Source: Williamsia deligens (GTDB taxonomy: Bacteria; Actinomycetota; Actinomycetes; Mycobacteriales; Mycobacteriaceae). From it: a stretch of 64,000 nucleotides of DNA. Within the stretch, counting starts at the first letter, position 1. Every line of letters begins with the position of its first letter. The notes under the pieces were generated by a model, which was not told the origin of the DNA, did not search any database, and saw only the letters and a program-made list of their open reading frames with translations. Made by a program: the position numbers and the translations under genes. Where the stretch lies: positions 1,031,137 to 1,095,136 of the forward strand of contig NZ_JAMTCI010000001.1 in the NCBI RefSeq assembly GCF_024171765.1. Direction: 5' to 3'. Below, in pieces: positions 43,054 through 52,435 of this stretch.

Positions 43054-44112
43054 GTGGCGCAACAACCCGCGACCGATACGCAACGACGCGTGACCGACCT
43101 GAACAAGGCTGTCACCGAGTCCGGCGATGCCTGGCCCGAGAGCGCACGCCGCGCCCGGCTGCACTTCGTCTCCGGCAAGGGCGGCACCGGCAAGACGACC
43201 CTCGCCTCCGCACTCGCCCTGGCCCTGGCCGGCGAGGGCAAGAAGGTGCTCCTGGTCGAGTCGGAGGGACGTCAGGGCCTCGCCCAACTCTTCGACAGGC
43301 CGCCGCTGCCGCCGACCGAGACCAAGATCGCCACCGCCGAGGGCGGCGGGCAGGTGCACGGGCTCGCGATCGACATCGAGCACGCGCTCCTCGAATACCT
43401 CGACATGTTCTACAACCTCGGTTTCGCCGGTCGCGCGATGCGCCGTATCGGTGCGATCGACTTCGTGACCACCGTCGCGCCGGGTCTCCGGGACGTGCTG
43501 ATCACCGGGAAGATCAAGGAGTGCGTGATCCGCGTCGACGACAGCGGCCGTCCCGTCTACGACGCGATCGTGGTCGACGCACCGCCGACCGGACGCATCG
43601 GCAACTTCCTCGATGTGACCACGGCGATGCGTGACCTCACCAAGACCGGCCCGATCCGGAACCAGAGCGACGGTGTCGCACAGTTGCTGCACTCGGAGAA
43701 CACCGTCGTGCACCTGGTGACGCTGCTGGAGGCCATGCCGATCCAGGAGACGATCGACGCCGTGGCCGAGCTGCGCGGCAAGGACCTGCCCGTCGGCGCA
43801 CTCATCGTCAACCGCGTCGCGCCGCCACACCTGTCCGACGACCAGATCGATCCCGTCGCCGAGGGTGACGTGGACGGACCGGCGCTGGCGGAGGCGCTCA
43901 CCCGCGCCGGACTCACGGCCACCGACGCCGACCTGCAGGGCTTGCTGACCGAGGCCATCGAACACGCCGGCCGGGTCCAGGCCCAGCAGGTGGCCAAGTC
44001 CCAACTCGACGAGATCGATGTCGCGGCTGTCGAGATCCCGTCGTTCGACGACGGCGTCGACCTCGGTCGCGTCTACGAGATCGCGGCGCTGCTGCGCCAG
44101 GCAGGTGCATGA
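43054..44112 (+). CDS. ArsA/Get3-type ATPase, first of a pair (Rv3679 type)
   Basis: A 352-residue SIMIBI ATPase. The deviant Walker A is [10 protein letters not shown], with Walker-B-like IVVDAPPTG, and it resembles the anion-pump ATPase ArsA and the tail-anchor chaperone Get3. In mycobacteria the Rv3679-Rv3680 pair forms a heterodimeric ATPase needed for wall-related stress tolerance, not arsenite export. GTG 43054 has TCGGAGA just upstream; GTG 43090 is an alternative. The partner gene starts one base after the stop. Confidence 0.86.
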   Translation: MAQQPATDTQRRVTDLNKAVTESGDAWPESARRARLHFVSGKGGTGKTTLASALALALAGEGKKVLLVESEGRQGLAQLFDRPPLPPTETKIATAEGGGQVHGLAIDIEHALLEYLDMFYNLGFAGRAMRRIGAIDFVTTVAPGLRDVLITGKIKECVIRVDDSGRPVYDAIVVDAPPTGRIGNFLDVTTAMRDLTKTGPIRNQSDGVAQLLHSENTVVHLVTLLEAMPIQETIDAVAELRGKDLPVGALIVNRVAPPHLSDDQIDPVAEGDVDGPALAEALTRAGLTATDADLQGLLTEAIEHAGRVQAQQVAKSQLDEIDVAAVEIPSFDDGVDLGRVYEIAALLRQAGA

Positions 44113-44113
44113 G

Positions 44114-45211
44114 ATGACCGAACGACTGCAGATGGGCCGTGTCCTGGCCGACAGCAACACCCGGGTGGTCGTGTGTTGCGGGGCCGGCGGTGTCGGCAAG
44201 ACCACGACGGCGGCGGCGATGGCCGTCCACGCCGCGGAGCAGGGACGCAGGGTCGTCGTGCTCACCATCGACCCGGCGCGACGCCTCGCGCAGTCGCTGG
44301 GGATGAGCGAGCTGACCAACACCCCGCAGCCGGTCGCGATCGACGGCCGCGGATCGCTCGACGCGATGATGCTCGACATGCGTCGCACCTTCGACGAGAT
44401 GGTGACGCAGTACTCGACGCCCGACCGCGCCGAGGCGATCATGAACAACCCCTTCTACCAAACGGTCGCCACCTCGTTCTCCGGGACGCAGGAGTACATG
44501 GCGATGGAGAAGCTGGGTCAGCTGATCGCGCTCGACAAGTGGGATCTCATCGTCGTCGACACCCCACCGTCGCGGAACGCTCTGGACTTCCTCGACGCGC
44601 CGGCACGTCTGGGCTCGTTCCTCAGCGGACGCCTGATGAAGGTGCTGCTCGGCGGGGGCCGCGGCGTGGGCCGCGTGGTCACCGGCGTCGTCAGCCTGGC
44701 GATGCGCGGCGTCTCGACGATCGTCGGCGGCGACACCCTGCGTGACGTGTCGACCTTCGTGCAGTCCCTCGACGCGATGTTCGGTGGTTTCCAGGACCGC
44801 GCCTCGACGACCTACGCACTGCTCAAGCGGCCCGGCACGCAGTTCGTGGTGGTCGCGGCGGCGGAACCCGATGCGCTGCGGGAGGCCGCGTTCTTCGTCG
44901 AGCGGCTGTCGGAGGAGTCGATGCCGCTGGCCGGGCTGATCCTCAACCGGACGCATCCGAACCTGACGACCATCAGCGCCGACGCCGCGCGCTCGGCACT
45001 GGAGTCCGCCGACGACCCGCTGGCGCGGGCCGTGCTGTCGATCCACGCCGAGAGGACGACGACCGGTCGTCGCGAACTGCAGCTGCTGCAGCGGTTCACG
45101 TCGTCGCACCCGGGCGTGCCCATCGTGGGCGTGCCGTCGCTGCCGTTCGAGGTGGCCGACATGACCGCCCTCAGGGCGGTCGTCGAACAGATCGTCGGCG
45201 ACGCGGTCTAG
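44114..45211 (+). CDS. ArsA/Get3-type ATPase, second of a pair (Rv3680 type)
   Basis: A 365-residue partner ATPase with Walker [25 protein letters not shown] (switch I-like ArsA motif) and [12 protein letters not shown] 44114 lies one base after the first subunit's stop. No ArsB-type arsenite channel is adjacent, and the arsenic operon at 19773 uses Acr3, so a role in arsenic efflux is unlikely. Pair order is the same as in mycobacteria. Confidence 0.86.
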   Translation: MTERLQMGRVLADSNTRVVVCCGAGGVGKTTTAAAMAVHAAEQGRRVVVLTIDPARRLAQSLGMSELTNTPQPVAIDGRGSLDAMMLDMRRTFDEMVTQYSTPDRAEAIMNNPFYQTVATSFSGTQEYMAMEKLGQLIALDKWDLIVVDTPPSRNALDFLDAPARLGSFLSGRLMKVLLGGGRGVGRVVTGVVSLAMRGVSTIVGGDTLRDVSTFVQSLDAMFGGFQDRASTTYALLKRPGTQFVVVAAAEPDALREAAFFVERLSEESMPLAGLILNRTHPNLTTISADAARSALESADDPLARAVLSIHAERTTTGRRELQLLQRFTSSHPGVPIVGVPSLPFEVADMTALRAVVEQIVGDAV

Positions 45212-45264
45212 CTCGACCGACCGGGCGAACCGGCCAGGTCAGACGGCTGGCTCAGGCGGCCGGG

Positions 45265-45579
45265 TCAGACGGCATCGGCGTGACGCCGACGCTGCAGCTC
45301 GAAGAACTCGCCCCACGAGGTGACCTCGGGGTGCTGGCGGAGCAGTGCGCGGCGCTGACGCTCGGTCATGCCACCCCACACGCCGAACTCCACGCGGTTG
45401 TCGAGGGCGTCGGCCCCGCACTCCAGCTGCACCGGGCAGTGGCGGCAGATCGTCGCGGCCTTGCGCTGGGCGGCGCCGCGGACGAACAGCTCGTCGGGGT
45501 CACCCCCACGGCAACGCGCCTGTGACACCCATGCGAGACGGGCCTCTGCTTCTTTGGTGGTCACTGCCGCGTCGGCCAT
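45265..45579 (-). CDS. whiB4: WhiB-family iron-sulfur regulator WhiB4
   Basis: A 104-residue WhiB protein. Four conserved cysteines (ARCRGGD, then ICRHCPVQLEC as C-x2-C-x5-C) bind a 4Fe-4S cluster; the turn GVWGGMTERQRR and a basic tail follow. Position next to ponA2 and the ArsA pair identifies it as WhiB4 (Rv3681c), a redox-sensing regulator of oxidative-stress genes. ATG 45579 is used with AGGGG upstream; a TTG two codons earlier is possible. Promoter sequence is annotated separately. Confidence 0.92.
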   Translation of the reverse strand: MADAAVTTKEAEARLAWVSQARCRGGDPDELFVRGAAQRKAATICRHCPVQLECGADALDNRVEFGVWGGMTERQRRALLRQHPEVTSWGEFFELQRRRHADAV

Positions 45580-45645
45580 AGCCAAACCCCTGTCTGCGGT
45601 GCGAACACGCCGCCGGGGCGTGGTGGGCCACTTTTCCCGGCAACT

Positions 45646-45673
45646 GTTATGTGGATCACATTCGGTACATCAA
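45646..45673 (-). promoter_or_regulatory. Candidate whiB4 promoter with internal palindrome
   Basis: On the minus strand TTGATG (45668-45673) and CATAAC (45646-45651) are 16 bases apart, giving a start near 45638 and a leader of about 60 bases. A palindrome ATGTG-GAT-CACAT (45649-45661) spans the spacer, so a regulator bound there would compete with RNA polymerase. The rest of the 238-base gap to ponA2 shows no other strong signal. Confidence 0.4.
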
Positions 45674-45817
45674 TCTAGGTATCAGCGACAGTGAGCGTCA
45701 AGTCGGGGGGCCATACGAAGTGGGACCGGCGTGCAACCTGGATCGAGACGGGCGTGCAGCACGGCCGTGACCGCGGCGTCGCCGGGCCCTCTCAGAACCG
45801 ACCCGTATCCTGTGCTC

Positions 45818-48301
45818 GTGTCCGATGTCACCCGCCGCCCGGTGCGGTCCCGTGCGCTCTGGGTCCTCCTCGGGTGTTGTGTCCTCGCGGGCGTCCTCGT
45901 CGCCGCGCTGATCTTCCCGCTGGCCGGCGGGGTGGGCCTGCTCACCACGAAGGCCGCGACCACCGTCGAGAACTCGTCGTCGGAGCTGCTGGACGGAACC
46001 GTCCCCGAGGTCACGACGATGACCGACTCCACCGGGCGACCCATCGCGTATCTCTACGACCAGCGTCGCCAGCAGGTCGCCTACGACGACATCTCACCGG
46101 ACATGATCCGGGCGATCATCTCCATCGAGGACCGTCGCTTCCTCGAGCACGACGGCGTCGACTGGAAGGGCACCATCCGCGCCTTCCTCAAGAACTCCTC
46201 GTCGGGCGAGGTCCAGCAGGGTGCGTCGACGCTCGACCAGCAGTACGTGAAGAACTACCAACTGCTGGTGCTCGCCCGCAGCGAGGCGGACCGCGAGGCG
46301 GCCACCGCCACCACCCCGGCGCGCAAGCTCCGCGAGGCGCGGATGGCACTCACCCTGGAGCAGACGCTCACCGATCAGGCCATGCGGGACCGCAACATCG
46401 ACCGCGCCGCGGCCAAGCAGGAGGCGAAGAAGGAGATCGTCACCCGCTACCTGAACATCGTCCCGTTCGGCAACGGCGCGTACGGGATCGAGGCGGCGGC
46501 GCAGACCTACTTCGGCAAGCCCGCGAAGGCCCTCACCGTCACGGAGTCGGCGATGTTGGCCGGCATGGTGCAGTCGAGCTCGGCACTGAACCCGTACACG
46601 AACCAGTCCGGCGTCACCGATCGTCGGAACCTGGTGTTGGACACCATGAAGCAGAACTTCCCGGCCCGGGCCGCGGAGTTCGAGGCGGACAAGGGACAGC
46701 CGCTCGGTGTGCTCCCGCAACCGCGGTCGCTGCCCCAGGGATGCATCTCCTCCGGCGACAACGGCTTCTTCTGCGACTACGCGCTGCAGTTCCTGGCCGA
46801 GAACGGGATCAGCCGCGACGCGGTGCTGCGCGGCGGGTACACGATCCGCACCACCCTCGACCCGCAGGTGCAGCAGGCGACGCACTCCGCCGTGCAGTCC
46901 GTGGCCGCACCGGATCTCACCGGCATCGCGAACGTCATGAACGTCATCAAGCCGGGCACGAACTCGCACGACCTCCTCGCGATGACGTCGAGCCGTGAGT
47001 ACGGCCTGGACGCCAACCGGGATCAGACCGTTCAGCCGCAACCGTTCTCGATGGTCGGCGACGGCGCCGGCTCGGTCTTCAAGATCTTCACGGTCGCGGC
47101 GGCGATGGAGAAGGGGCTCGGGACGTCGGCCTCGCTGGACGTCCCGACGACCTACCAGGCCAAGGGGATGGGCTCGTCGGGCGGCGTGAACGGCTGCCCC
47201 GTCAACACCTACTGCGTGAAGAACGACGGTCGCTACCCGCGGACGATGTCCATCACCAACGCCCTCGCGCAGTCGCCGAACACGGCGTTCGTGAAGCTGC
47301 TGCAGCAGGTCGGTGTCCCGTCCGCGGTCGACATGGCGGTGAAGCTCGGCATGCGGTCCTACGCGCAGCCCGGCACCGCGGGCCAGGGCGACCTGAGCCT
47401 GGCCGACTACACCAAGCGCGGCAACTTCGGCTCGTTCACGCTGGGCCCGAACGCCGTCAACCCGCTCGAGCTCGCGAACGTGGCGGCGACGTTGTCGTCG
47501 GGCGGGGTGTGGTGCCCGCCGAACCCGATCGCCTCGATCACGCAGAAGAAGCGGGACCGCTACGGCAACACGGTGGTCGGGTCCAACGGCCAGCCGGAGA
47601 CGACGCAGGTCGCCTTCACCCCGCCGAAGTGCGAGCAGGTCGTCCCGCAGGGCCTCGCCCACTCGCTGGCCAACGCGCTCTCCGCCGACGACCGCGGGGG
47701 CGGCACGTCCGCGGGCGCCGCGCGCTCCGCCGGATGGTCCCTGCCCGTCTCGGCCAAGACGGGGACCACCGAGGCGCACCGCTCGTCGGCGTTCCTCGGG
47801 TTCACCAACAACTTCGCCGGGGCCAGCTACATCTACGGCGACTCGACGAGCCCGGAGGACATCTGCTCGTCACCGCTGCGCCAGTGCTACGGCGGCGATC
47901 TGTACGGCGGCCTCGAACCGGCGCGTACCTGGTACAACGCGATCCTGCCGGTCGCGGACAAGTTCGGACCGACCTCCCTGCCGCCGACCGATCCGCAGTA
48001 CGTCGAGGGCAGCAACCAGGGCCGGGTGCCCAACGTGGTCGGCCTGACGGCGAGCGCCGCGACGCAGCGTCTGCAGGAGAACGGTTTCCAGGTCGATCAG
48101 GAGACAACGACCAGCGCGGAGAGCGCCGGGACGGTCACCGGGACCGCGCCCTCGGGGACCGCCATCCCCGGCAGCACCGTGGTCATCTACGTCAGCGACG
48201 GTCAGGGTCGGGTCACCAACACCCCGGACCCCGGACCCCGTCTACCGCCGACGACGATCCAGATCCCCGGCATCGGCCCGATCGTCATCCCGGGCGGATA
48301 G
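45818..48301 (+). CDS. ponA2: Bifunctional penicillin-binding protein PonA2 with PASTA domain
   Basis: An 827-residue class A PBP. There is one membrane helix (about residues 13-36), then a transglycosylase domain with catalytic Glu104 (ISIEDRRFLEHDGVDWKG), then a transpeptidase domain with Ser419 (SVFK), SPNTA and KTGTTEAHR (Lys647), and a C-terminal PASTA domain from about residue 735 followed by a proline-rich tail. It polymerises and crosslinks peptidoglycan. It follows Rv3682 closely, including the QPQPFS and WCPPNPI segments. GTG 45818 or 45812 may start it. Confidence 0.94.
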   Translation: MSDVTRRPVRSRALWVLLGCCVLAGVLVAALIFPLAGGVGLLTTKAATTVENSSSELLDGTVPEVTTMTDSTGRPIAYLYDQRRQQVAYDDISPDMIRAIISIEDRRFLEHDGVDWKGTIRAFLKNSSSGEVQQGASTLDQQYVKNYQLLVLARSEADREAATATTPARKLREARMALTLEQTLTDQAMRDRNIDRAAAKQEAKKEIVTRYLNIVPFGNGAYGIEAAAQTYFGKPAKALTVTESAMLAGMVQSSSALNPYTNQSGVTDRRNLVLDTMKQNFPARAAEFEADKGQPLGVLPQPRSLPQGCISSGDNGFFCDYALQFLAENGISRDAVLRGGYTIRTTLDPQVQQATHSAVQSVAAPDLTGIANVMNVIKPGTNSHDLLAMTSSREYGLDANRDQTVQPQPFSMVGDGAGSVFKIFTVAAAMEKGLGTSASLDVPTTYQAKGMGSSGGVNGCPVNTYCVKNDGRYPRTMSITNALAQSPNTAFVKLLQQVGVPSAVDMAVKLGMRSYAQPGTAGQGDLSLADYTKRGNFGSFTLGPNAVNPLELANVAATLSSGGVWCPPNPIASITQKKRDRYGNTVVGSNGQPETTQVAFTPPKCEQVVPQGLAHSLANALSADDRGGGTSAGAARSAGWSLPVSAKTGTTEAHRSSAFLGFTNNFAGASYIYGDSTSPEDICSSPLRQCYGGDLYGGLEPARTWYNAILPVADKFGPTSLPPTDPQYVEGSNQGRVPNVVGLTASAATQRLQENGFQVDQETTTSAESAGTVTGTAPSGTAIPGSTVVIYVSDGQGRVTNTPDPGPRLPPTTIQIPGIGPIVIPGG

Positions 48302-48322
48302 CCCGGGTCGGCCGGTCGCGCG

Positions 48323-48796
48323 TCAGCCGAGTGCGGCTCGCACTGCGTCCGACAAGCGCTTGCCGTCGGCGCGGCCGGCGGCCTTCGTCTTGGCGATCCC
48401 CATGACCTGACCCATCTGGCGCATGCCGGGGGCCTCGCCGAGGTCGGCGGCCACCTGGTCGACGGCCTCCTGCACGAGGGACTGCAGACCCTCGTCGTCG
48501 AGCGGGGTCGGCAGGTACTCGGCGATGATGGCCGCCTCGGCACGCTCGGCGTCGGCCAGCTCGCCGCGACCGTTCTCGTCGTAGATGGCCGCGGACTCAC
48601 CGCGCTTCTTGCTCTCCCGCATGAGCACCGCGAGCACCTGCTCGTCGGAGAGTTCCGTCGCCTGCGCGCCGGCCACCTCCTCGGCCCCGATCGCCGCGAT
48701 GAGCATCCGCAGCGTCGCGGTGGTCGCGGTGTCCCGGGCCTTCATCGCCGCGGTCAGATCGGTGCGGATGCGCTGTTTCAGGGGTGCGTCGGCCAT
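48323..48796 (-). CDS. YqeY/GatB-domain protein
   Basis: A 157-residue helical protein with the YqeY layout: LKQRIRTDLTAAMKARDTATTATLRMLIAAI, then ELSDEQVLAVLMRESKKR and the C-terminal GQVMGIAKTKAAGRADGKRLSDAV tail shared with the GatB C-terminus. Such proteins may bind tRNA or help amidotransferase function, but the role is unproven. Convergent with ponA2, divergent from the phosphoesterase gene. Confidence 0.85.
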   Translation of the reverse strand: MADAPLKQRIRTDLTAAMKARDTATTATLRMLIAAIGAEEVAGAQATELSDEQVLAVLMRESKKRGESAAIYDENGRGELADAERAEAAIIAEYLPTPLDDEGLQSLVQEAVDQVAADLGEAPGMRQMGQVMGIAKTKAAGRADGKRLSDAVRAALG

Positions 48797-48837
48797 GGCG
48801 CCACCGTAGTGCGGATGCCGCGCGCCGGGACCCGGCG

Positions 48838-48892
48838 GCGACAACGGACCGCCTCCGGCCGCGACAACGGACCGCCTCCGGCGGCGACAACG
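48838..48892. repeat. 23-bp tandem repeat, about 2.4 copies
   Basis: Two almost identical 23-base units (GCGACAACGGACCGCCTCCG plus three bases) at 48838-48860 and 48861-48883, then a partial GCGACAACG copy. It fills part of the divergent gap between the YqeY and phosphoesterase genes. Function unknown; it could hold repeated operator sites or simply be slippage. Confidence 0.75.
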
Positions 48893-48928
48893 CTCCACCT
48901 CGTGGCGTGCGGCCGCTATCCTGGCCGG

Positions 48929-49930
48929 ATGGACGCGTTCGATCCGGTGCGGCGAGCTGTCGGGGCCTCGCCTGAGCGCCTCACCCGCATACAGCAGACC
49001 GCGGCGGTCACCGCCGGAGCGGCGGCGGCAGGTCTCGCCTACGCCACGCTCATCGAGCGCAACGCGTTCGTCCTGCGCCATCAGACGATGAACGTCCTCG
49101 AGCCCGGGTCGAGCACCCTGCGCGTGCTGCACATCAGCGACATCCACATGCTGCCGAACCAGCGGTTGAAGCAGGCGTGGATCTCCGAGCTCGAGGCCCT
49201 CGAACCGGATCTGGTCGTCAACACCGGCGACAACCTCGCCCACCCGCAGGCGGTGCCGTCGGTCATCCAGTCGCTCGGCGGGCTGCTGTCGCGTCCGGGC
49301 CTGTTCGTCTTCGGCTCCAACGACTACTTCGGGCCCACGCCGAAGAACCCGCTGAAGTACTTCAAGAAGGACCACAAGCGGAGCCACGGCGCGCCGCTGC
49401 CCTGGCAGGACCTGCGCGCGGCGTTCACCGAGCGCGGCTGGCTCGACGCGACGCACACCATCCGCGAGCTCGAGGTCGCCGGTGTCCGCGTGGCCGCGGC
49501 CGGCGTCGACGACCCGCACATCGGCCGCGACCGCTACGAGACCGTCGCAGGGCGGCCGAACCCGCTCGCACACCTGAGGCTGGGTCTCACCCACTCACCC
49601 GAGCCCCGTGTCCTCGACCAGTTCGCCGACGACGGCTACGACCTCGTGATGGCGGGCCACACGCACGGTGGGCAGCTGTGCCTGCCGCTGGTGGGCGCGC
49701 TGGTGACCAACTGCAACATCGACCGGTCGCGCGTGAAGGGCCCGTCGAGCTGGGGTGCGTCGATGAAACTGCACGTCAGCGCCGGCCTGGGCACATCGCC
49801 GTATGCGCCGGCCCGGTTCTGCTGCCGCCCGGAGGCGACGTTGCTGACGCTCACCCCTGTGTCGCACGGCGACGCGGAATACGACGAGGAGCAGTCGGTC
49901 CCGCCTCTCGCGGAGACGCGTCGGGGCTGA
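48929..49930 (+). CDS. Membrane-associated metallophosphoesterase (Rv3683 type)
   Basis: A 333-residue calcineurin-like phosphoesterase. Metal motifs: HISDIHM, NTGDNLAH, FGSNDYF (in place of GNHD), THSPE and AGHTHGGQL. A hydrophobic stretch near residues 25-40 may anchor it. Substrate unknown; the SND in place of GNH is normal for this branch. The 3' end overlaps the convergent MFS gene by 80 bases, an unusually long overlap that is probably real because both C-termini are in intact frames. Confidence 0.85.
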   Translation: MDAFDPVRRAVGASPERLTRIQQTAAVTAGAAAAGLAYATLIERNAFVLRHQTMNVLEPGSSTLRVLHISDIHMLPNQRLKQAWISELEALEPDLVVNTGDNLAHPQAVPSVIQSLGGLLSRPGLFVFGSNDYFGPTPKNPLKYFKKDHKRSHGAPLPWQDLRAAFTERGWLDATHTIRELEVAGVRVAAAGVDDPHIGRDRYETVAGRPNPLAHLRLGLTHSPEPRVLDQFADDGYDLVMAGHTHGGQLCLPLVGALVTNCNIDRSRVKGPSSWGASMKLHVSAGLGTSPYAPARFCCRPEATLLTLTPVSHGDAEYDEEQSVPPLAETRRG

Positions 49931-51473
49931 CCGCTTCGTCCTGCTCGACCGTCGGATGTGCCGGTAGGTAGACAAGGGTCAGGATCGCGGCCACTGCTGT
50001 GACCGCACCCGCGACTATGCAGCCCGTGGTGAAGCCGTCCACGAAGCTCGCCCGCGCAGCGTCGGCGAGGCGGGCACCGGCCTCCGCGCCGAGTCGGCCG
50101 AACTGGGCGGCAGCCTGTTCCGAGGCGGCGAGTGCCGCACCCACCGACTCCCGCGCGGGCTCGCGGAGTGGTTCCGGGAGCGAGCCGGCACCCAGATGGT
50201 CGCGGTAGACCGACAGCGCCACCGATCCGATCACCGCGACGCCGAGGGTGCCTCCCAGCTCGCGGGTGGCGTCGTTGACCGCTGAACCCATGCCCGCCTT
50301 GTCCGGCGACACGACGCCCATGATGGCCTCGGTCGCGGGGGTGCTGGTCAGTCCGATGCCGGCACCCAGGAACACCATCTGGCCCACGACGATCCAGTAG
50401 CTGGTGTCGGTCGAGAGCGTCGACGCCCATCCGAAGGCCGCGCTCAGGGACACCAGACCCAGCGCGACGACCACCTTCGACCCGATGGCCACCGCGATCC
50501 GGGGTCCCAGGATCGAGGCGACCGCGATGGACCCTGCCACCGGCAACATGCGCACGCCGGTCTCGAGGGCGCCGTAGTCGCGAACCGACTGGAAGTACTG
50601 GGTCACCAGGAAGATGAACCCGAACAGCGCGAAGAACGCGCTGGTCACGGCACCGCTGGCCGCGGTGAAGCGCAAGTTGGTGAACAGTCGGACATCCAGC
50701 ATCGGATGTTCGACGCGAACCTCCTGCAGCACGAAGACCACCAGGACGACAGCAGCGACCGCGAACCCGACCAGGGTGGGAACCGACGCCCAGCCGCGGT
50801 CGGGGGCCTCGATGATCGTGTAGACGAGCGCCCCGAGGGCGACAGTCGACAGGACAAGTCCGATCCGATCGAGCGGCGGCGTGGACGGATCCTTCGAGTT
50901 CGGCACGTACCGCAGCGCGAACAGGAGGGTCCCCGCGGCGGCGAGACCGTTGAACACGAGGATCGACCCCCACCAGAAGGACTCGAGCAGCGCACCGCCG
51001 ACCACCGGCCCCACGGCGACCGACAGTCCGGTTGCCGCACCCCACATCCCCAGTGCCATCACGCGTTCCGACCGTTCCGTGAACACGTTCGTCAGGATCG
51101 ACAGGGTCACGGGGTAGACCATCGCGGCGGCGACTCCCGCCAGGACCCGCCACGCGATGAGCGCGTCGGGACTGCCGCTCAGCGCGCCACCGACCGACGC
51201 GACGAGGAACAGGCCGAGGCCCGCGAGCAGCATCGGCCGGCGACCGAACCGGTCGCTGAGAGAACCGCCCGCCAGCACCAGCGCCGCGAACGCGAGGTTG
51301 AACGCGTCGACGATCCACAGCAGATCCCGGGTCGACGCACCGATCTCGGTCACCAACGACGGAAGGGCGATGTTGATGATCGTCGTCGAGACGTTCACGA
51401 CGAACACGGCCAGGCAGAGGGTGATCAACACGGCAGTCTTGTTCGTGACCGCAGATCGACGTCGCGTCAGCAT
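49851..51473 (-). CDS. MFS drug exporter (DHA2/EmrB type)
   Basis: A 540-residue major-facilitator protein with 14 predicted helices. Motif A is GGSLSDRFGRRPML and motif C-like GPVVGGALLESFWW. It resembles multidrug exporters of actinobacteria. ATG 51473 lies six bases after a -10-like TATAAC on the minus strand, so the message looks leaderless. A TetR gene is divergent 37 bases away and probably represses it. Confidence 0.88.
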   Translation of the reverse strand: MLTRRRSAVTNKTAVLITLCLAVFVVNVSTTIINIALPSLVTEIGASTRDLLWIVDAFNLAFAALVLAGGSLSDRFGRRPMLLAGLGLFLVASVGGALSGSPDALIAWRVLAGVAAAMVYPVTLSILTNVFTERSERVMALGMWGAATGLSVAVGPVVGGALLESFWWGSILVFNGLAAAGTLLFALRYVPNSKDPSTPPLDRIGLVLSTVALGALVYTIIEAPDRGWASVPTLVGFAVAAVVLVVFVLQEVRVEHPMLDVRLFTNLRFTAASGAVTSAFFALFGFIFLVTQYFQSVRDYGALETGVRMLPVAGSIAVASILGPRIAVAIGSKVVVALGLVSLSAAFGWASTLSTDTSYWIVVGQMVFLGAGIGLTSTPATEAIMGVVSPDKAGMGSAVNDATRELGGTLGVAVIGSVALSVYRDHLGAGSLPEPLREPARESVGAALAASEQAAAQFGRLGAEAGARLADAARASFVDGFTTGCIVAGAVTAVAAILTLVYLPAHPTVEQDEAVSPDASPREAGPTAPRRIPRRRATQG

Positions 51474-51479
51474 AATGAA

Positions 51480-51496
51480 GTTATAGCAGATGCTGT
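51480..51496. promoter_or_regulatory. Shared promoter/operator of MFS and TetR genes
   Basis: The dyad ATAGC-AGAT-GCTGT (one mismatch, 51483-51496) lies between the two starts. It overlaps TATAAC for the exporter (minus strand, 51480-51485) and TATAGC for the regulator (plus strand, 51482-51487). A repressor here would block both promoters at once. Confidence 0.5.
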
Positions 51497-51510
51497 GGAA
51501 CGATGGCGCG

Positions 51511-52194
51511 ATGCGATCGGCACCCGACCCCGATGGGCGTGGAGCCGACGAACCGGTGCGCGAACGCCTCATCCGATCCACCGTCCGACTGCTGGCCGAC
51601 GCCGGCCCCGGCGAGATCAAGGTCCGGCGGATCACCGACGACGCAGGCGTCTCGACCATCGCCGTCTACCACCACTTCGGGGGCCTGGCCGAGCTACTGC
51701 GCGCTGTGGTCGAGCGGGGGTACGCCAACCTGCGGGCGGCCATGGTCGCGGCGTCCACAGCCGATCCCGACCCCGGGGTGCAGCTGTTCGCCATCGCGCT
51801 GTCGACGCGGGATGTGGCGCAACGCAACGCCCACCTCTACGACATGATGTTCGGCCTCTCGACACGGGGCACCTACCGCCACATCGCATCTCCCGAGCAC
51901 GGCCACGACGACGGGTTCGCCGCCGCGTACGCGGTCCTCGTCGAGGTGTGCGACCGTCTCGTGCAGTCGGGACGCGTCACGATCGACGACCCCCAACAGA
52001 TCGCCGCGGAGCTGTGGAGCGCCGTCCACGGCTTCGTCACCCTGGAGATGGCGGGGTACTTCGCCCACTTCGACGACCCCGTGACGAGCGTGCTCCGACC
52101 GATGGCCGTCAACCACTTCGTCGGCATGGGCGACGAGCGTGCCCGCGCCGAGTCCGGGGCCGACGAGGCGCTGCGATGGTGGTCGCACCGGTGA
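51511..52194 (+). CDS. TetR-family transcriptional regulator
   Basis: A 227-residue regulator: N-terminal helix-turn-helix (IRSTVRLLADAGPGEIKVRRITDDAGVSTIAVYHHFGG) and an all-helical ligand-binding domain with GTYRHIASPEHGH. ATG 51511 leaves room for the operator; ATG 51490 gives seven more residues but would sit on the dyad. Divergent from the MFS exporter, the usual layout for an efflux repressor. Ligand unknown. Confidence 0.84.
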   Translation: MRSAPDPDGRGADEPVRERLIRSTVRLLADAGPGEIKVRRITDDAGVSTIAVYHHFGGLAELLRAVVERGYANLRAAMVAASTADPDPGVQLFAIALSTRDVAQRNAHLYDMMFGLSTRGTYRHIASPEHGHDDGFAAAYAVLVEVCDRLVQSGRVTIDDPQQIAAELWSAVHGFVTLEMAGYFAHFDDPVTSVLRPMAVNHFVGMGDERARAESGADEALRWWSHR

Positions 52195-52208
52195 CCGGTG
52201 CGGCCGAT

Positions 52209-52238
52209 TTCGACCGCGGGTGATCGGGGCGGTAGGCT
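52209..52238 (+). promoter_or_regulatory. Candidate promoter of tRNA-Pro
   Basis: TTCGAC (52209-52214) and TAGGCT (52233-52238) with an 18-base spacer lie 28 bases before the tRNA. The -10 is typical of GC-rich actinobacterial stable-RNA genes. Confidence 0.45.
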
Positions 52239-52266
52239 GGTCGAGGTCGTCCGCAAGGACAGCCAC

Positions 52267-52340
52267 CGGGGTGTGGCGCAGCTTGGTAGCGTGCCTCGTT
52301 CGGGACGAGGAGGTCGTGGGTTCGAATCCCGCCACCCCGA
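52267..52340 (+). tRNA. tRNA-Pro (anticodon CGG)
   Basis: A complete cloverleaf of 74 bases. The acceptor stem CGGGGTG pairs with CACCCCG, with discriminator A. The anticodon stem CCTCG/CGAGG holds the loop TTCGGGA, giving anticodon CGG (proline CCG codons, very common in this genome). The T-loop is TTCGAAT. CCA is not encoded; CAG follows. No copy of the 3' end recurs nearby, so I see no sign of an integrated element. Confidence 0.97.
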
Positions 52341-52387
52341 CAGGACGTCAGTCCGACAGATGTGTTGGTTGAGACACAGCAGATGAG

Positions 52388-52424
52388 GCCCTGACCAGGG
52401 AAACCCGGTCAGGGCTTCCTCGTT
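52388..52424 (+). terminator. Terminator downstream of tRNA-Pro
   Basis: A 9-bp stem GCCCTGACC/GGTCAGGGC with a ten-base loop AGGGAAACCC, then TTCCTCGTTT. Its distance of about 50 bases from the tRNA suits a stable-RNA terminator, and it also separates the tRNA from the convergent globin gene. Confidence 0.75.
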
Positions 52425-52435
52425 TCACGCGGTTG

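Noticed and set aside
43054-45211. ArsA pair as part of arsenic export
   Set aside because: No ArsB channel is adjacent, the ars operon uses Acr3, and this pair has the position and context of the mycobacterial Rv3679-Rv3680 ATPases.
48838-48892. Short repeats as a CRISPR remnant
   Set aside because: Units are directly adjacent with no spacers, the unit is 23 bases, and no cas gene is in the window.
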